Source: Fimimonas sp963619835 (lineage in GTDB: Bacteria; Bacillota; Clostridia; Christensenellales; CAG-314). From it: a stretch of DNA of 50,065 nt. Location of the stretch: assembly GCA_963619835.1 (NCBI GenBank), contig CAVEYD010000005.1, positions 1-50,065 of the forward strand, read 5' to 3'. A program made the translations under genes and the position numbers. Position 1 is the stretch's first letter; the number at the start of each line of letters is the position of its first letter. The notes under the pieces were generated by a model, which searched no databases, had not been told where the DNA came from, and saw nothing but the letters and a program-made list of their open reading frames with translations. Below are positions 42,401 through 50,065 of this stretch, piece by piece.

Positions 42401-43070
42401 GAAAAGGCATTGGAAAAATATTCCATGTTTTGAAAAATATCGTTAAATAGAATTTTTAAAATAGGGTNNNNNNNNNNGGGTTGTTTTCATCATACTTCAA
42501 AAAAGATTGTCGAGTGTTTTGATACCAACCATTGAAATCTTCCAACCTGCGCGAAAATTCGTAAAGCTTTAAAAGAGTTTCTTTGAAATTATCTTCATTT
42601 CTTGCCGTAGAAAAGATTTTGTAGACTTTGTTAAAAATGGCATCGTCTTGTTGAAAATATTCTGCAAATACGGCATCAAAAGCTTCGTTTTTAATGTTGT
42701 CTAATGTGACTTCGTCCAAAACAGTGTAAGCAGGGTCAATATCTACCGCATAAAAGTAGTTTCGCAAAAGGTCTCCGCAAAAAGAGTCTATCGTACAAAT
42801 GTTTGCAGAATCGATATGTTCGGCAATATTGATAAAACGTTGTTCTTTTCTGTTAGAAAGTTCTGCCGTAAGACGGTTTTTCATTTCGTCTGCGGCAAGG
42901 TTTGTAAAAGTTACTATAACAAATTGTGAAATGTCGTTTGTTTCTAAGAGAGACAAAATTCGTGCGATCATTACGGTTGTTTTACCCGTACCGGCTGAAG
43001 CCGAAACAAGCAAATTTTTTCCCTTGTAATCTATTACACTTTGTTGTTCGGGTGTAAATTTTTTACTCAT
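39475..43070 (-). CDS. addA: AddA helicase-nuclease subunit (interrupted by a scaffold gap only)
   Basis: About 1,190 residues once the gap is closed. Walker A SASAGTGKTTVM near the N-terminus, VDEYQDTSPIQEEII (UvrD-type Walker B), NTNFRTNSEIF, MTMHASKGLEFPIV and LLYVALTRAKF cover the SF1A helicase. The C-terminal PD-(D/E)XK nuclease has GVIDLLAVKDNKAIVVDYKFT. A run of ten N at 42468-42477 splits the frame, but both ends carry GGGT; merging these restores an unbroken frame reading DENNPILKILFNDIF. ATG at 43070 behind AAGGAG, overlapping the addB stop by 8 bp. With AddB it resects double-strand breaks for recombination. Confidence 0.93.
42468..42477. other. Scaffold gap (10 N) inside addA, probably false
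   Basis: The four bases before the gap (GGGT) equal the four after it. Removing the gap and one copy keeps the addA frame open, so the true sequence is probably contiguous here. Confidence 0.85.
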
Positions 43071-46000
43071 CAAAGTCTCCTTTTCTAACAGATTCTACGG
43101 CGCAATCGATGGTGCTTGCGTCAATAGAATCTGTAATGGTGCGCTTTCCGATTGTAAAAATGTCTCCAAAATCGCAAATATCTTTATAATCACAGTTGTC
43201 GCAAGCTTTTGTGGAAGAATTTTCAAAAAGCGGACTTGCGGCGACGTAACCTTTTTGCATTAGTTTTCCGGCAAGCTTTATTAGTTCTTGTGCGTAATCT
43301 ACTTGGTTTTGAATTTGCTCATAAGTAAGAGTTTTTTTGCTCTGTTTGTTGATTTTGTTTTTCTCTTTTGACAGTTTGATACCAAGTAGTTTTGACGATC
43401 CGTTGGGAACAAAGCTATTGTCTATAGCTTGTATTGTGTCTATGTCTTCTATTGTGCGTCCCACATAAGTGTAAGGTCGTTCGTCATCAACCTTGGTAAA
43501 TTTGTCGTGGATATTAAAGTAGTAGTAGCCCACAGGACGTAATTTTTTGTTTTCTTGCACTGCTTTTACATAAACAAGAAGTTGTAATTTTTTGCCTATG
43601 TATAGCAATTTTTCGTTGTAATGTGCAGAAGAAGCCCCACTTTTGTAGTCGATTACAATAAAGTTTTCGTTGTTTTTGTCAACTCGGTCAATTTTTCCGA
43701 CAAGTGAAAATTTACCACCATCGAAGGATACGTCCACTGCAGGAGTATCCGCATTGGGGGCAAAGTTCAATTCGCATGCGAAGTTTTTAAATTTAGAATT
43801 TTTTAGTTGATTTTTTACAACAACACATAAACGTTGGCACTCTCTTTCTAAAATGTGTAAAATGCCCGCTTTTTGTTTATCGCCGGTTATTCCTTTGTAG
43901 TAATCGTCCTGAAGAACTGTGTGGTAACAATCTACGGCTTTTTGTTTTGTTGCGGCATCGGACTCATTTTCGTCCATGTTTTTTACATAGTTTTCCAGTA
44001 CGGCATGCAAAATGTTTCCAAGGTCGGAAGTTTTTAAGTCTGAAACGGTGCGAGGACGTACATCCAATCCATACTTGAAAAAGAAAGCATAAGGGCAATC
44101 GTAAAACTCGGTTATTTTGCTTACGCTTGTAGCGGACTTTTTAAGAAAAAGTTTTTGTCCGTTGTTTATGTAAAAAATATTGTTTTTGTCAAACACAAAC
44201 TTTTTTGATTCGTTGCCAAAAAAGTTGTCAAAAATACTAAACGTAGGCATTTTTACAAATTGTTTATCTAAAAGTCGACGTCTATTTGTAACTATTTTTG
44301 AAATCCCTTGTTTTCTTGTGTAGACGGATTCGTCTGCCGTTTGGGTAAGAGAAAGCGGATTGCCCTTGTGTGTAAAAAGTCTTGACAGTTCGTTTACGAT
44401 CGGAGAAGGAACCAATGTCTTTGTGCCATCATTTGCCGAATAAGAGACATAAAGATGTTCAGTAGGTTCGCATAACAGTTGAAACAAGCTAAAACGTTCT
44501 CGTTTGTTTTCTACATAAATTTGCGGTTCGACATTTATTCCTTCCTTTTGTAAATCGGCTATATTCTTGTCCGAGAGCAAACCCCCTTCTTTTTTGATTA
44601 TTGGCATTGCTCCGTAATTTGCGCCAAGCAGTGCTAAAAATTTAATGTCATGTTTGCGCGCTTTTGCCATATTTGCAAAAACCACACAATCGTTTTTAAC
44701 CGGAAGTACTGAAATTTTTACAGATTCAAGTGCAGACGACAAAGTTTTAATAAATTCGTCAAGAGTCATAAAGCGATCGCCTATGATCATTTCTGCTTGT
44801 AAAAGCACTTGGCGGAATTTTTCCGGAGCTTGATTTGTGACTTTTACTTGATATGCATTTTGCGAATTTTGTTCGGACTGTTTTTTTGCCAAAAGATCGT
44901 TTCTTACATCTAAAGAAAAGTCTTCGATAATTTTCCTTATTGAAGAAATATATTCAATTCCTTTTGCAGTTTGCGGAATCGGGTGGCTTTTGTAAAATTC
45001 GTTAAATTTGCTTCTAAAAGCGTTTGCAACATCAAAGTCTTTTTCTTCCGTACCAATGTTAAAGCGGTCGTAGTGATAAGAAACATTGTACTTGAGACAA
45101 AAGTTTTCAAATTTGTATACAGATTCCGATTCGGCATCACAGTTGAACAAAAAGTTTTTAACAAAATTGAGCACGTTTTTTAGACGTCCGTTGTTTTTGC
45201 TTAATTGCAAGTAGTCTACAATAAACTGTGAATACGGATGGTCTGCCAAAACATATTGAGTATCGCAAAAGTAAGGAATCTCAAACTCGTCAAAAATCGT
45301 GGAAATTGAGTTTTGATACTTAGTTATGTCGCTGGTTACCACATAGATATCTCTAAAACGTTTGCCTTCTCTTATATATTTTTGTATGCGACAAGCCAAT
45401 GCGTAAACTTCTGCCGTGCGAGTTGCTCCGCAATAAAGTTCCACAAAATCGTTTGAGTCGATAGGCTTAACGTCGCCATAGCGATAAAGATTGTTTGCAA
45501 TCTGCTTTGTGTAAGCAATACCTCGATCTTTACCCGAAACGATCACGGGATTTATACCATTGGAAGCACACATAGAGACCACGCCGTTAAAAATATCATT
45601 GAGATATAAGTGCTTGTCTTTATAATAATCGCTTGCACAGCAAGCAACCGTAACATCTTGAGCATACAGCATTAGCTTTTCTACAAGGGTAAGTTCTTGT
45701 GCTGAAAAATTGTCAAAATCAAAAAGATAAAAAATGCCCTTTTTAATAAAGTCATTGTTAGGCATAGCATCTGCCAAAAGATTTAACTTGTCAGCCGAAT
45801 CGACAAAACGATTGTTTGTATAGTCCAAGTAAGCTTGATATAGTGTTGCAATATCTTTGGCTTTAGCCTTTACCCCTCCCGGCAAATTGCTTTTTGTAAG
45901 TTGCGACGGGGAAATTTTGCAATACTTCATCATGCTGATAGTATCGTACATATTGGACACAAATCCTGCCGAATTGATGCCTTTTTTGAAGCAAATTAAG

Positions 46001-46290
46001 TTGTCCTTGTTGTCGTTTATTATTCCGGAAAGTGCCATTATTCCGGATTGTTTAGACAAGTAATTAAACTGTGGCAAAATATCTGCCGCAAGTCGTCTAA
46101 AAGTACGGACCTGTACGTTAAAACTTCCACCTATAGCTTTAAGCAAAGAGCGTTCAGCTTCAAGGGAAGTTCTGTCCGGAACTATTATTGTGTGCATTAC
46201 CGATAAGTTGCGCTTGTCTATTCTTGTTAGAATATCAGTTACAAACTGGGCGGCATCTTTCATTGTGTTTGTTTTGTAAATTTGTATCAT
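43063..46290 (-). CDS. addB: AddB/RexB-type helicase-nuclease subunit
   Basis: 1,075 residues. The C-terminal nuclease domain has GKIDRVDKNNENFIVIDYKSG and the Fe-S cysteines: C in FYDCPYAFFFKYGL and the trio in KACDNCDYKDICDFG. The N-terminus (MIQIYKTNTMKDAAQFVTDIL) stands where AddB normally has a Walker A GxxGSGK motif; none is present, as in RexB-type proteins that lack ATPase activity on this subunit. ATG start, promoter at 46348-46376. Its last bases overlap the addA start and carry the addA ribosome binding site. Confidence 0.92.
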   Translation of the reverse strand: MIQIYKTNTMKDAAQFVTDILTRIDKRNLSVMHTIIVPDRTSLEAERSLLKAIGGSFNVQVRTFRRLAADILPQFNYLSKQSGIMALSGIINDNKDNLICFKKGINSAGFVSNMYDTISMMKYCKISPSQLTKSNLPGGVKAKAKDIATLYQAYLDYTNNRFVDSADKLNLLADAMPNNDFIKKGIFYLFDFDNFSAQELTLVEKLMLYAQDVTVACCASDYYKDKHLYLNDIFNGVVSMCASNGINPVIVSGKDRGIAYTKQIANNLYRYGDVKPIDSNDFVELYCGATRTAEVYALACRIQKYIREGKRFRDIYVVTSDITKYQNSISTIFDEFEIPYFCDTQYVLADHPYSQFIVDYLQLSKNNGRLKNVLNFVKNFLFNCDAESESVYKFENFCLKYNVSYHYDRFNIGTEEKDFDVANAFRSKFNEFYKSHPIPQTAKGIEYISSIRKIIEDFSLDVRNDLLAKKQSEQNSQNAYQVKVTNQAPEKFRQVLLQAEMIIGDRFMTLDEFIKTLSSALESVKISVLPVKNDCVVFANMAKARKHDIKFLALLGANYGAMPIIKKEGGLLSDKNIADLQKEGINVEPQIYVENKRERFSLFQLLCEPTEHLYVSYSANDGTKTLVPSPIVNELSRLFTHKGNPLSLTQTADESVYTRKQGISKIVTNRRRLLDKQFVKMPTFSIFDNFFGNESKKFVFDKNNIFYINNGQKLFLKKSATSVSKITEFYDCPYAFFFKYGLDVRPRTVSDLKTSDLGNILHAVLENYVKNMDENESDAATKQKAVDCYHTVLQDDYYKGITGDKQKAGILHILERECQRLCVVVKNQLKNSKFKNFACELNFAPNADTPAVDVSFDGGKFSLVGKIDRVDKNNENFIVIDYKSGASSAHYNEKLLYIGKKLQLLVYVKAVQENKKLRPVGYYYFNIHDKFTKVDDERPYTYVGRTIEDIDTIQAIDNSFVPNGSSKLLGIKLSKEKNKINKQSKKTLTYEQIQNQVDYAQELIKLAGKLMQKGYVAASPLFENSSTKACDNCDYKDICDFGDIFTIGKRTITDSIDASTIDCAVESVRKGDFDE

Positions 46291-46347
46291 AGCTCTAAAA
46301 TAAAATAGTATTTTGTGTAATTTTCAAATTTAAAAGAAGGCTTTATT

Positions 46348-46376
46348 ATTGTAACACAAAAAAAAGCGTATTTCAA
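46348..46376 (-). promoter_or_regulatory. Promoter of addBA
   Basis: On the minus strand, -35 TTGAAA (46371-46376), a 17-bp spacer and -10 TACAAT (46348-46353), 58 bp before the addB start. Confidence 0.65.
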
Positions 46377-46411
46377 CAATCTTTCAGTTTATTGTAAATG
46401 CAATATTATAC

Positions 46412-46441
46412 TTGTCAAAAAAAGGAAAAATGTGATATACT
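46412..46441 (+). promoter_or_regulatory. Promoter of the lipoprotein gene
   Basis: -35 TTGTCA (46412-46417), an 18-bp spacer and -10 TATACT (46436-46441), about 62 bp before the lipoprotein ATG. Confidence 0.65.
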
Positions 46442-46502
46442 ACAGAAAATAAAAAAAGTTAAGTACGCTCAAATGCGGTGCTTGTACATTTTTGGAGATA
46501 CC

Positions 46503-47582
46503 ATGAAAAAAATATTTATTTTGTTGTTGGCTTTAGTAATGCTTCTGCCATTGACTTTTACGGCATGTAATCAAGCCGAGTCTACAGGTACGGTGGTTCG
46601 CTGGGAAGAAGCAACTTACCACTTCAACGTGACATTGGCAGATTTCAATTCCGAGGAAAACGGCTACAATGTTTACCCTGTATCGGGCGTAAATTACTAC
46701 AAAGATTTTGCGATATCTTCTACTGCGGAAAAACCTTCAAACAAAGATGAAGTTTTGCCGGACAGAGTAGTTGGCTCTTACGAAATGAAAATTACAATGC
46801 CGGATGACGGAGCGAACACACTGCTTGTTACGACGCAAACATTGTATGTCCGTTACGAAAAAAGTGTAATAGAATCTTCGAAGAATGCAGAAGAATTGAA
46901 AACTAAAATTGCTGATGCAAGCGAAGATCCTTTTATAGGTGAAGAGGATGCAGAAAACTATGTAACACTTAAATCTACTACAGATACAAGTGTTAAGTTT
47001 GTTAACAAATCAGGACAGCACCCGATTGAAAGTAGCACGTCTGTTGATGGATTTTACATTGGAAAAACCGAACAACAATTGTCAAAATACAGTGTTTCCA
47101 CAAAATATGATTTTGAAAAGAATATTGCAACGGTAACGTTAAACGAAGGTACGCCTGTAGAAAACAAGATAAAAACAAACAACAAAAACTTTATTGATGC
47201 CAATCAATTGCTGTTGTATGTGCGTAGTTTTGAAAAAACCTCCTCAAAATTCAATGACAGTCCTACAGTGTTAGTCTATTCTCCGATGGACAACAAAACA
47301 TACACCGGAGCGTTTGTGTTTAGTTATCAAGCAAATTGTATTTTGCCTAACGGCGAAGAAAACGCCTATGTTAAGCTCAACAGCATAAATGTTTACTTGG
47401 ACAGCATGCCGTACCTTCAACAACAAAACTTGCCCGCTTCTCTTGCCGAGAAAGGATTAGATTGTATTTTGGAAAACCCGAAGTACACCACAACAAGATT
47501 CCGTGTTGGTTATTTGGCTTATCAATTAAGTGATGCAGACGTTATCTCTGCAGATGTTATCTCTGCTTTAACCGCTGAGTAA
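46503..47582 (+). CDS. Lipoprotein of unknown function
   Basis: 359 residues from the ATG at 46503, chosen because GGAG precedes it and a lipoprotein signal follows (MKKIFILLLALVMLLPL ending in lipobox FTAC, Cys21). An in-frame ATG at 46398 would put 35 residues ahead of the signal and lies upstream of the promoter -35 box. The mature part is beta-rich with many Asn, Thr and Glu and no motif I recognise; it is not a standard solute-binding protein. The C-terminus has a short tandem repeat, ADVISADVIS, encoded by two near-identical 15-base units (47535-47564). Monocistronic, ended by the terminator shared with ftsH. Confidence 0.85.
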   Translation: MKKIFILLLALVMLLPLTFTACNQAESTGTVVRWEEATYHFNVTLADFNSEENGYNVYPVSGVNYYKDFAISSTAEKPSNKDEVLPDRVVGSYEMKITMPDDGANTLLVTTQTLYVRYEKSVIESSKNAEELKTKIADASEDPFIGEEDAENYVTLKSTTDTSVKFVNKSGQHPIESSTSVDGFYIGKTEQQLSKYSVSTKYDFEKNIATVTLNEGTPVENKIKTNNKNFIDANQLLLYVRSFEKTSSKFNDSPTVLVYSPMDNKTYTGAFVFSYQANCILPNGEENAYVKLNSINVYLDSMPYLQQQNLPASLAEKGLDCILENPKYTTTRFRVGYLAYQLSDADVISADVISALTAE

Positions 47583-47613
47583 AAAAAATAAAAAACTAAA
47601 GATTTAATTAAAT

Positions 47614-47643
47614 AAAAGCGACACAAAAAATTGTGTCGCTTTT
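47614..47643. terminator. Bidirectional terminator between the lipoprotein gene and ftsH
   Basis: Perfect 13-bp stem AAAAGCGACACAA/TTGTGTCGCTTTT with a 4-nt loop; the flanking A and T runs let it work on both strands. Confidence 0.9.
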
Positions 47644-47659
47644 ATTGTTTTAGTAACAA

Positions 47660-49600
47660 TTATTTACTTTCTTCTGTTTGCTTTTCGGCTTCGCTTGAGT
47701 TTGGTGCAATATTTGATGTGTCTTGTTCTGCATCTTTTTTGTCAGTAACATTGCTTTCTTGTTTGTTCATTTGAGCGATAACTTCGTCTGCCGACTTTCC
47801 ACTCATAAGCATTTCTACTTCTTCGTGGTGGATTGTTTCTTGCTCAATAAGAACTCTTGCCATGTTGTGCAAAACATCAATGTGTTCGTTTAGAAGCTTT
47901 GTTGCACGTTGGTGACAGCTTTCCACGATTGTGCGTACTTCTTCATCGATAGTGTTTGCCACTTCGTCAGAATAGCCTTTTTCTGTTTGATAACTACGTC
48001 CTACAAAAATTTCTCCGTCGTTGCCATAGAACAGTGGTCCAATGCGGTCGCTCATTCCCCATTCCGTTACCATTTTGTGAGCTTTTTCTGTTAGTGATTT
48101 GATATCTCCGCTTGCGCCTGAGCTTATGTTTTGAATGATTATTTCTTCGGCTACACGTCCGCCAAGTGTCATAGTTATTTCGTCCAACAACTGTTGTTTT
48201 GTTACATGGTTGTTGTCATTTTCCGGGCGCGTCATTGTGTATCCTGCAGCCATTCCGCGAGGAATAATTGTAACTTCATGTACCGGATCGCAATACTTTA
48301 AGCAACTTGCCAAAATTGCGTGTCCTGATTCGTGGTAAGCGGTTATACGTTTGTCGGGTTCGGTTACAAGACGAGATTTCTTTTGCGGTCCCATTACAAC
48401 CTTGTTTATTCCTTCGTTTATGTCCGCCATTGTAATAACTTTTCTTCCGTCACGTACTGACAGAATTGCCGCTTCGTTTAGTAAATTTTCCAAGTCGGCG
48501 CCGGTAAATCCGGCTGTTATGCGTGCTATCGTGCGGAAATTTACGTCCGGTCCAATTGGTTTTTTGCGTGAATGAACTTTTAAAATAGCTTCTCTTCCGC
48601 GCACATCAGGTCTATTTACATAGATTTGTCTGTCGAAACGTCCCGGACGAAGTAAAGCCGGATCGAGTATGTCAGCACGGTTTGTTGCTGCCATTACAAT
48701 GATGTTTACGTTAGATTCAAAACCGTCCATTTCTACCAACAATTGGTTTAAAGTTTGTTCTCTTTCGTCGTGTCCGCCGCCTAATCCTGCACCACGTTGA
48801 CGGCCTACAGCATCAATTTCGTCGATGAAAATAATGCATGGCATATTCTTTTTAGCCTGATCAAAAAGGTCTCTCACACGGCTTGCTCCGACGCCTACAA
48901 ACATCTCAACAAAGTCTGAGCCGCTTATCGAAAAGAACGGAACGCCCGCTTCACCTGCTACGGCTTTAGCAAACAATGTTTTACCTGTTCCCGGAGGGCC
49001 TACAAGCAGAACTCCGTGAGGTATTCTTGCTCCAACATCGTTGAATTTTTGAGGTGCTTTTAAAAAGTCGATTATTTCTTGTAATTCTTCTTTTTCTTCG
49101 TCCGCACCGGCAACGTCAGAAAAGCGAATTTTGATATTTTTTATTGCACGTGCTTGAGAACGACCAAAGTCCATATTTTGGTTGTTTTGTCTTGCAATTG
49201 TGCGGAACATTGCTATTCCCATGCCAACTAGCAAGGCAATCCATAATGCCGGAACAATGTAATCCGTCCAGCTAACTGCATTTGGATCAACCACTTTGAA
49301 GTTTGTTCCTTCAGCTAGTTTGCTGTTTGCTGTTCCACTTTGAATTGCATTCCAGATAAACTCGTTTAACGAGTTGCGATCCACCGTTACAAATGAATAT
49401 TTTTGGTTGCCTTTGTATGCTGTTACTTTATAAATATTGATTACAACTTTATCGTATTCAGCTATGTGCTCTCTAAAATAAGGTTCGCTAATATCTGTTG
49501 CGCTGCTGTCAAGATATTGCCACAGTACAAAAAATATTGTAACCAGCACGATAACTGCCAATATGGATAGAAAGATTCCTCTGCGTTTTTGTTGATTCAA
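47660..49600 (-). CDS. ftsH: ATP-dependent membrane zinc protease FtsH
   Basis: 646 residues. Two membrane segments (about residues 8-28 and 113-131) enclose a short outer domain. The AAA domain has Walker A GPPGTGKT, Walker B with IFIDEIDAVGRQRG and the SRH region (AATNRADILDPALLRPGRFDR); the protease domain has HESGH. A Glu/Lys/Asn-rich tail of about 40 residues ends it. It degrades misassembled membrane and regulatory proteins. The start codon is TTG, placed 7 nt behind AAAGGAG, with no better ATG nearby. The promoter at 49778-49806 leaves a leader of about 170 nt. Confidence 0.97.
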   Translation of the reverse strand: MNQQKRRGIFLSILAVIVLVTIFFVLWQYLDSSATDISEPYFREHIAEYDKVVINIYKVTAYKGNQKYSFVTVDRNSLNEFIWNAIQSGTANSKLAEGTNFKVVDPNAVSWTDYIVPALWIALLVGMGIAMFRTIARQNNQNMDFGRSQARAIKNIKIRFSDVAGADEEKEELQEIIDFLKAPQKFNDVGARIPHGVLLVGPPGTGKTLFAKAVAGEAGVPFFSISGSDFVEMFVGVGASRVRDLFDQAKKNMPCIIFIDEIDAVGRQRGAGLGGGHDEREQTLNQLLVEMDGFESNVNIIVMAATNRADILDPALLRPGRFDRQIYVNRPDVRGREAILKVHSRKKPIGPDVNFRTIARITAGFTGADLENLLNEAAILSVRDGRKVITMADINEGINKVVMGPQKKSRLVTEPDKRITAYHESGHAILASCLKYCDPVHEVTIIPRGMAAGYTMTRPENDNNHVTKQQLLDEITMTLGGRVAEEIIIQNISSGASGDIKSLTEKAHKMVTEWGMSDRIGPLFYGNDGEIFVGRSYQTEKGYSDEVANTIDEEVRTIVESCHQRATKLLNEHIDVLHNMARVLIEQETIHHEEVEMLMSGKSADEVIAQMNKQESNVTDKKDAEQDTSNIAPNSSEAEKQTEESK

Positions 49601-50065
49601 AATATATCTCCTTTATAATTTGTTATATTTATGTTACATTGCTGTATATCTGTTTGTTAATAGCCCTTTCTATTCGTCTATTATTGCGTCAAATATTATT
49701 TGTTTGATGCAAATAATGTCGCGTCGTAAACTTGAACAAGCAATTTTTTTATTCTACACTTTAATTTTATGTTTTTTATGATACCATATTTAAAAAAAAT
49801 AGTCAATTGCTGTATCGGTATCTTCGTTATTAAAAGATTTAATGCTTTGTTCTTTCGTTGCCGTAATTTTCTTTGTGTACGTTACATACCATAATTTGTA
49901 TTTTTCATTTCCATTATATTTATGCTTCCTTTAACAAGCCTTAAATATAAATATTTTTATTGCATTTCTGTTGATTTGAAAAAAAATCTGTTCTTAACCT
50001 TTGTATAATATTATATGAATGTTATAATTATTATTTTATTTTGCTAGAGTAAAAACTTTCTTATG
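49601..50065. other. Intergenic region upstream of ftsH
   Basis: 465 bp of AT-rich DNA to the window edge. Apart from the ftsH promoter, no coding frame, tRNA or clear hairpin element is visible; the 170-nt ftsH leader shows no recognised riboswitch. Confidence 0.6.
49778..49806 (-). promoter_or_regulatory. Promoter of ftsH
   Basis: On the minus strand, -35 TTGACT (49801-49806), a 17-bp spacer and -10 TATCAT (49778-49783), about 180 bp before the TTG start. Confidence 0.65.

Noticed and set aside
39475..43070. AddA as two separate genes or a pseudogene
   Set aside because: The break is only the 10-N scaffold gap; merging the shared GGGT ends restores one frame.
46398..46502. Longer N-terminus for the lipoprotein
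   Set aside because: The extra 35 codons start upstream of the promoter and would bury the lipoprotein signal; a GGAG site precedes the internal ATG.

Overview
The window looks like a piece of a metagenome-assembled, low-GC Gram-positive genome, probably an uncultured gut Clostridia-type bacterium. This is inferred from AT-rich intergenic DNA, near-consensus sigma-A promoters with 17-18 bp spacers, AGGAG-type ribosome binding sites, lipobox lipoproteins, AddAB instead of RecBCD, an AmaP-like protein and an MsiK/UgpC-type sugar ATPase. Three runs of N mark scaffold joins. No rRNA, CRISPR array, insertion sequence or integrase was seen.

Region 1 (1-16.3 kb) is a glycan-foraging locus read mostly leftward. 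From right to left it holds an AraC-type regulator (divergent), a GH2 beta-mannosidase, a MalE-type binding lipoprotein, two MalF/MalG-type permeases, a DUF4838 protein, a GH29 alpha-fucosidase remnant, a GH78 alpha-rhamnosidase and a GH38 alpha-mannosidase. The sugars implied (beta- and alpha-mannose, fucose, rhamnose) suggest host- or plant-derived glycans. Three genes of this run are interrupted: GH38 by one in-frame TAA, GH29 by a -1 shift plus truncation, and DUF4838 by a -1 shift behind its signal peptide. A separate four-gene operon (13.7-16.3 kb) has an ABC ATPase without permeases, two small membrane proteins and a YesL/DUF624-like protein.

Region 2 (16.6-25 kb) has tRNA-Arg(CCT) and tRNA-Thr(GGT), a metG-tatD-radical SAM-queH operon, dnaN with DnaA boxes upstream (a candidate oriC), and a Phd-type orphan antitoxin ahead of a PnuC-like transporter. 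Region 3 (25.2-32.3 kb) has an unusually long MsiK-like ATPase, tRNA-Gln(CTG), pepV, then radC-gltX-amaP. Region 4 (32.3-37 kb) has a nuclease-SLFN-helicase (DUF2075) protein followed by a scaffold gap and a short segment that reads as the same locus with this gene deleted; next come tadA and a GH2 hydrolase. Region 5 (37-50 kb) has dut-uvrC, addAB, a lipoprotein and ftsH.

The strongest leads are the interrupted glycosidase run, the apparent presence/absence allele of the DUF2075 gene, the AraC-type direct repeat beside the beta-mannosidase promoter, the four-gene ABC/YesL module, and the oriC candidate next to dnaN without dnaA.
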